Assembly (NCBI GenBank): GCA_018829865.1
Contig: JAHJTR010000179.1
Coordinates: 1 to 5,607, forward strand
Direction of reading: 5' to 3'
From: Patescibacteria group bacterium
Lineage (GTDB): Bacteria; Patescibacteriota; Gracilibacteria; UBA1369; JAHJTR01
DNA length: 5,607 bases
This document shows positions 5,007 to 5,607 of the stretch, piece after piece. A model generated the notes under the pieces. The model saw only the letters and a list, made by a program, of their open reading frames with translations. It did no database searches and was not told where the DNA came from. A program made the translations under genes and the position numbers. How positions within the stretch are numbered: position 1 is the first letter of the stretch; each line of letters begins with the position of its first letter.

Positions 5007-5036
5007 TTGTTTTATGAAATTAAATTTTGTTATACT
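5007..5036 (+). promoter_or_regulatory. Promoter in front of element E2
   Basis: TTGTTT (5007-5012), an 18-bp spacer and TATACT (5031-5036) with an extended TG at 5028-5029. Transcription would begin near 5043, at the first stem of E2, so E2 is probably transcribed on its own rather than as a tail of the gene before it. Confidence 0.65.
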
Positions 5037-5040
5037 AAAG

Positions 5041-5130
5041 TTGAACTCAAACTTACCTTTCGGCTTTTTTAATGGCCGTCCTAGACAAGTCCGAAAGGGT
5101 TTGAGTTCAACTAGGGCGGCCATTTAAGTT
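5041..5130 (+). ncRNA. Structured element E2, probable small RNA with loop-to-tail pairing
   Basis: Stem A pairs TTGAACTCAAAC (5041-5052) with GTTTGAGTTCAA (5099-5110), 12 perfect pairs. After a TTA bulge, stem B pairs CCTTTCGG (5056-5063) with CCGAAAGG (5091-5098). The loop carries CTTTTTT, then arm C (AATGGCCGTCCTAG, 5071-5084) and ACAAGT. C pairs with C' (CTAGGGCGGCCATT, 5111-5124), 13 Watson-Crick pairs and one G-T, directly after A'. TAAGTT follows. Topology and joining segments match E1 while stems have changed on both sides. Neither stem is followed by a U-run, so a plain terminator is unlikely. It matches no RNA class that I can name. Confidence 0.7.
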
Positions 5131-5133
5131 ATA

Positions 5134-5163
5134 AAAGTTCTTTAAAATTTTTGCATTTTTCTT
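5134..5163 (+). repeat. Left arm of a 30-bp inverted repeat before the recombinase
   Basis: The reverse complement of 5419-5447 matches this nearly throughout; both begin AAAGTTCTTTAA and end in TTTTTCTT, with TTTTTGC between. It contains the tail motif that follows E1 and E2. Together with its partner it brackets the whole right terminal repeat and hairpin region in front of the recombinase gene. Confidence 0.75.
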
Positions 5164-5165
5164 TG

Positions 5166-5182
5166 TTCCGCTTTCAGCGGAA
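5166..5182. repeat. Small perfect hairpin with TTC/GAA triloop
   Basis: TTCCGCT-TTC-AGCGGAA forms a 7-bp stem, placed just outside the right repeat of unit 2. A further TTC-triloop hairpin is at 530-542. This loop choice recurs in four hairpins of the window. Confidence 0.55.
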
Positions 5183-5200
5183 TGTTCGAGCCGACTTTTT

Positions 5201-5307
5201 CGGAAGCGCGGCGGGTGGGGGCGCCGCGCAACATTGCGAGCCGAGTGGAGCGAGGCGAGCTAACACGATTCTTTGAAATGCGTTCGAATTTGTTCAAAAA
5301 CGTTCAC
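5201..5307 (-). repeat. Right inverted repeat of unit 2 (107 bp)
   Basis: The reverse complement matches 3603-3711 at both ends, with a diverged GC-rich hairpin segment and a 2-nt length difference between. The core GTTCGAATTTGTTC is kept. A 75-codon ORF running through it (5182-5409) is composed of repeat and hairpin sequence and is not called a gene. Confidence 0.9.
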
Positions 5308-5410
5308 CATTTTGGAAATCGAAAGATGGTTGGGGGCAGCGCTGGCTGCGCCCCCCTCCGCAGACAGCGCTGCAAAGGCATAATTCAAATTCGCCGAGAG
5401 CCGCCGTAAA
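5307..5410. other. Hairpin cluster upstream of the recombinase
   Basis: CCATTTT (5307-5313) pairs with AAGATGG (5323-5329). Then GGGG-GCAGC (5332-5340) pairs with GCTGC-CCCC (5345-5354, one bulged G) around GCTG. As an alternative, GCAGCGCTG (5336-5344) pairs with CAGCGCTGC (5365-5373). The two GC-rich folds exclude each other. They could affect transcription entering the recombinase gene or form part of a recombination site. No convincing promoter could be placed here. Confidence 0.45.
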
Positions 5411-5461
5411 AAAGAATGAAGAAAAACGCAAAAAATTAAAGAACTTTAAGGAAACAAAAAT

Positions 5462-5607
5462 ATGATCAAATATATTGCTTACTGCAGAAAATCTACAGAC
5501 GAGAAGGACAAGCAAGTTTTATCCATTGAGGCACAAATAGCCGAACTCAAGGAGTTTGCCAAAAGAGAAAACTTATCTGTTTCTGAATTTATCACCGAAG
5601 CCAAAAC
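5462..5607 (+). CDS. Serine recombinase, N-terminal part (runs off the window)
   Basis: The first 48 codons are present. Translation opens MIKYIAYCRKSTD, the resolvase/invertase catalytic start: YCRKS contains the conserved Arg9 and the nucleophile Ser11, which forms the phosphoserine link with DNA. QVLSIEAQ (18-25) follows, typical of large serine recombinases of the phage-integrase and Ccr type. This wording is familiar from recombinase-family proteins in Patescibacteria (from memory). AAGGAAA (5448-5454) is a good ribosome binding site before the ATG at 5462. The gene sits just right of the unit 2 terminal repeat and beside the 30-bp inverted repeat, so it is the natural candidate for mobilising the array; that is inference. 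C-terminal domains are outside the window, so size and subclass cannot be judged. Confidence 0.9.
   Translation, partial: MIKYIAYCRKSTDEKDKQVLSIEAQIAELKEFAKRENLSVSEFITEAK

Noticed and set aside
5041..5124. E2 as a simple intrinsic terminator for the creatininase-family gene
   Set aside because: No U-run follows either stem; the T6 lies inside the loop; a promoter separates it from the gene; and the same design recurs in E1, which does not follow a plus-strand gene end.
5041..5124. E elements as HDV-like or pistol ribozymes, or integron attC sites
   Set aside because: The order of pairing arms does not fit HDV, no conserved pistol sequence is seen, and the attC RYYYAAC/GTTRRRY ends and extrahelical bases are absent.
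3231..5124. E elements as guide RNAs that target DNA with arm C
   Set aside because: C is complementary to C' in its own element, which explains its variation; no matching target is visible in the window.
5182..5515. ORFs 5182-5409 (+) and 5294-5515 (-)
   Set aside because: The first is repeat and hairpin DNA; the second overlaps the recombinase start on the other strand and lacks an RBS.

Overview
The window is bacterial accessory DNA. Four complete protein genes and the start of a fifth lie among an unusual density of long repeats and short perfect hairpins. I see no rRNA, tRNA or CRISPR array. The genes are AT-rich, use the standard code (no in-frame TGA in the three longest genes) and are short or unfamiliar. 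The partial gene at the right edge starts like the large serine recombinases common in Patescibacteria (CPR) genomes. A CPR chromosome or a mobile element of one is my best guess, at moderate to low confidence.

Layout. Bases 1-39 look like the tail of a preceding unit. Bases 40-157 are a 118-bp sequence ('S') repeated without a mismatch at 3491-3608. Unit 1 is bounded by an 89-bp inverted repeat (162-250 and 3412-3500, one mismatch). It holds a hairpin-rich non-coding stretch (357-622), a sigma70-type promoter, a small lipoprotein gene (814-1191) with a possible small ORF after it, a convergent gene for an unrecognised 548-residue protein (3138-1492), and a structured element (E1, 3231-3324). 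Unit 2 is bounded by a second inverted repeat of about 108 bp (3603-3711 and 5201-5307). It holds a divergent pair, a P-loop kinase-like protein (4300-3752) and a creatininase-family amidohydrolase (4348-4998), then a second structured element (E2, 5041-5130). After unit 2 comes hairpin-rich DNA and a serine recombinase gene (5462 to the window end).

The most interesting signal is the E1/E2 pair. Each has a promoter-like sequence ending a few bases upstream, then the arms A, B, C, B', A', C'. AB pairs with B'A', and the 14-nt C in the loop pairs with C', which directly abuts A'. The stems differ in sequence between copies but keep their pairing, while the joining segments are conserved (GCTTTTTT, ACA...AAGT, CATTTAAGTT). 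That is covariation, so this looks like a conserved structured RNA (or folded single-stranded DNA) of a class I cannot name.

Together the parts suggest an array of modular cassettes: a common spacer S, terminal inverted repeats with variable hairpins, one or two cargo genes, and one E element near the right end of each unit. A serine recombinase lies next to the array. That the recombinase moves the cassettes is inference. A second recurring trait is that the three genes without a Shine-Dalgarno each have a -10-like box 6-7 nt before the ATG, suggesting leaderless mRNAs. The lipoprotein and recombinase genes instead have good ribosome binding sites.
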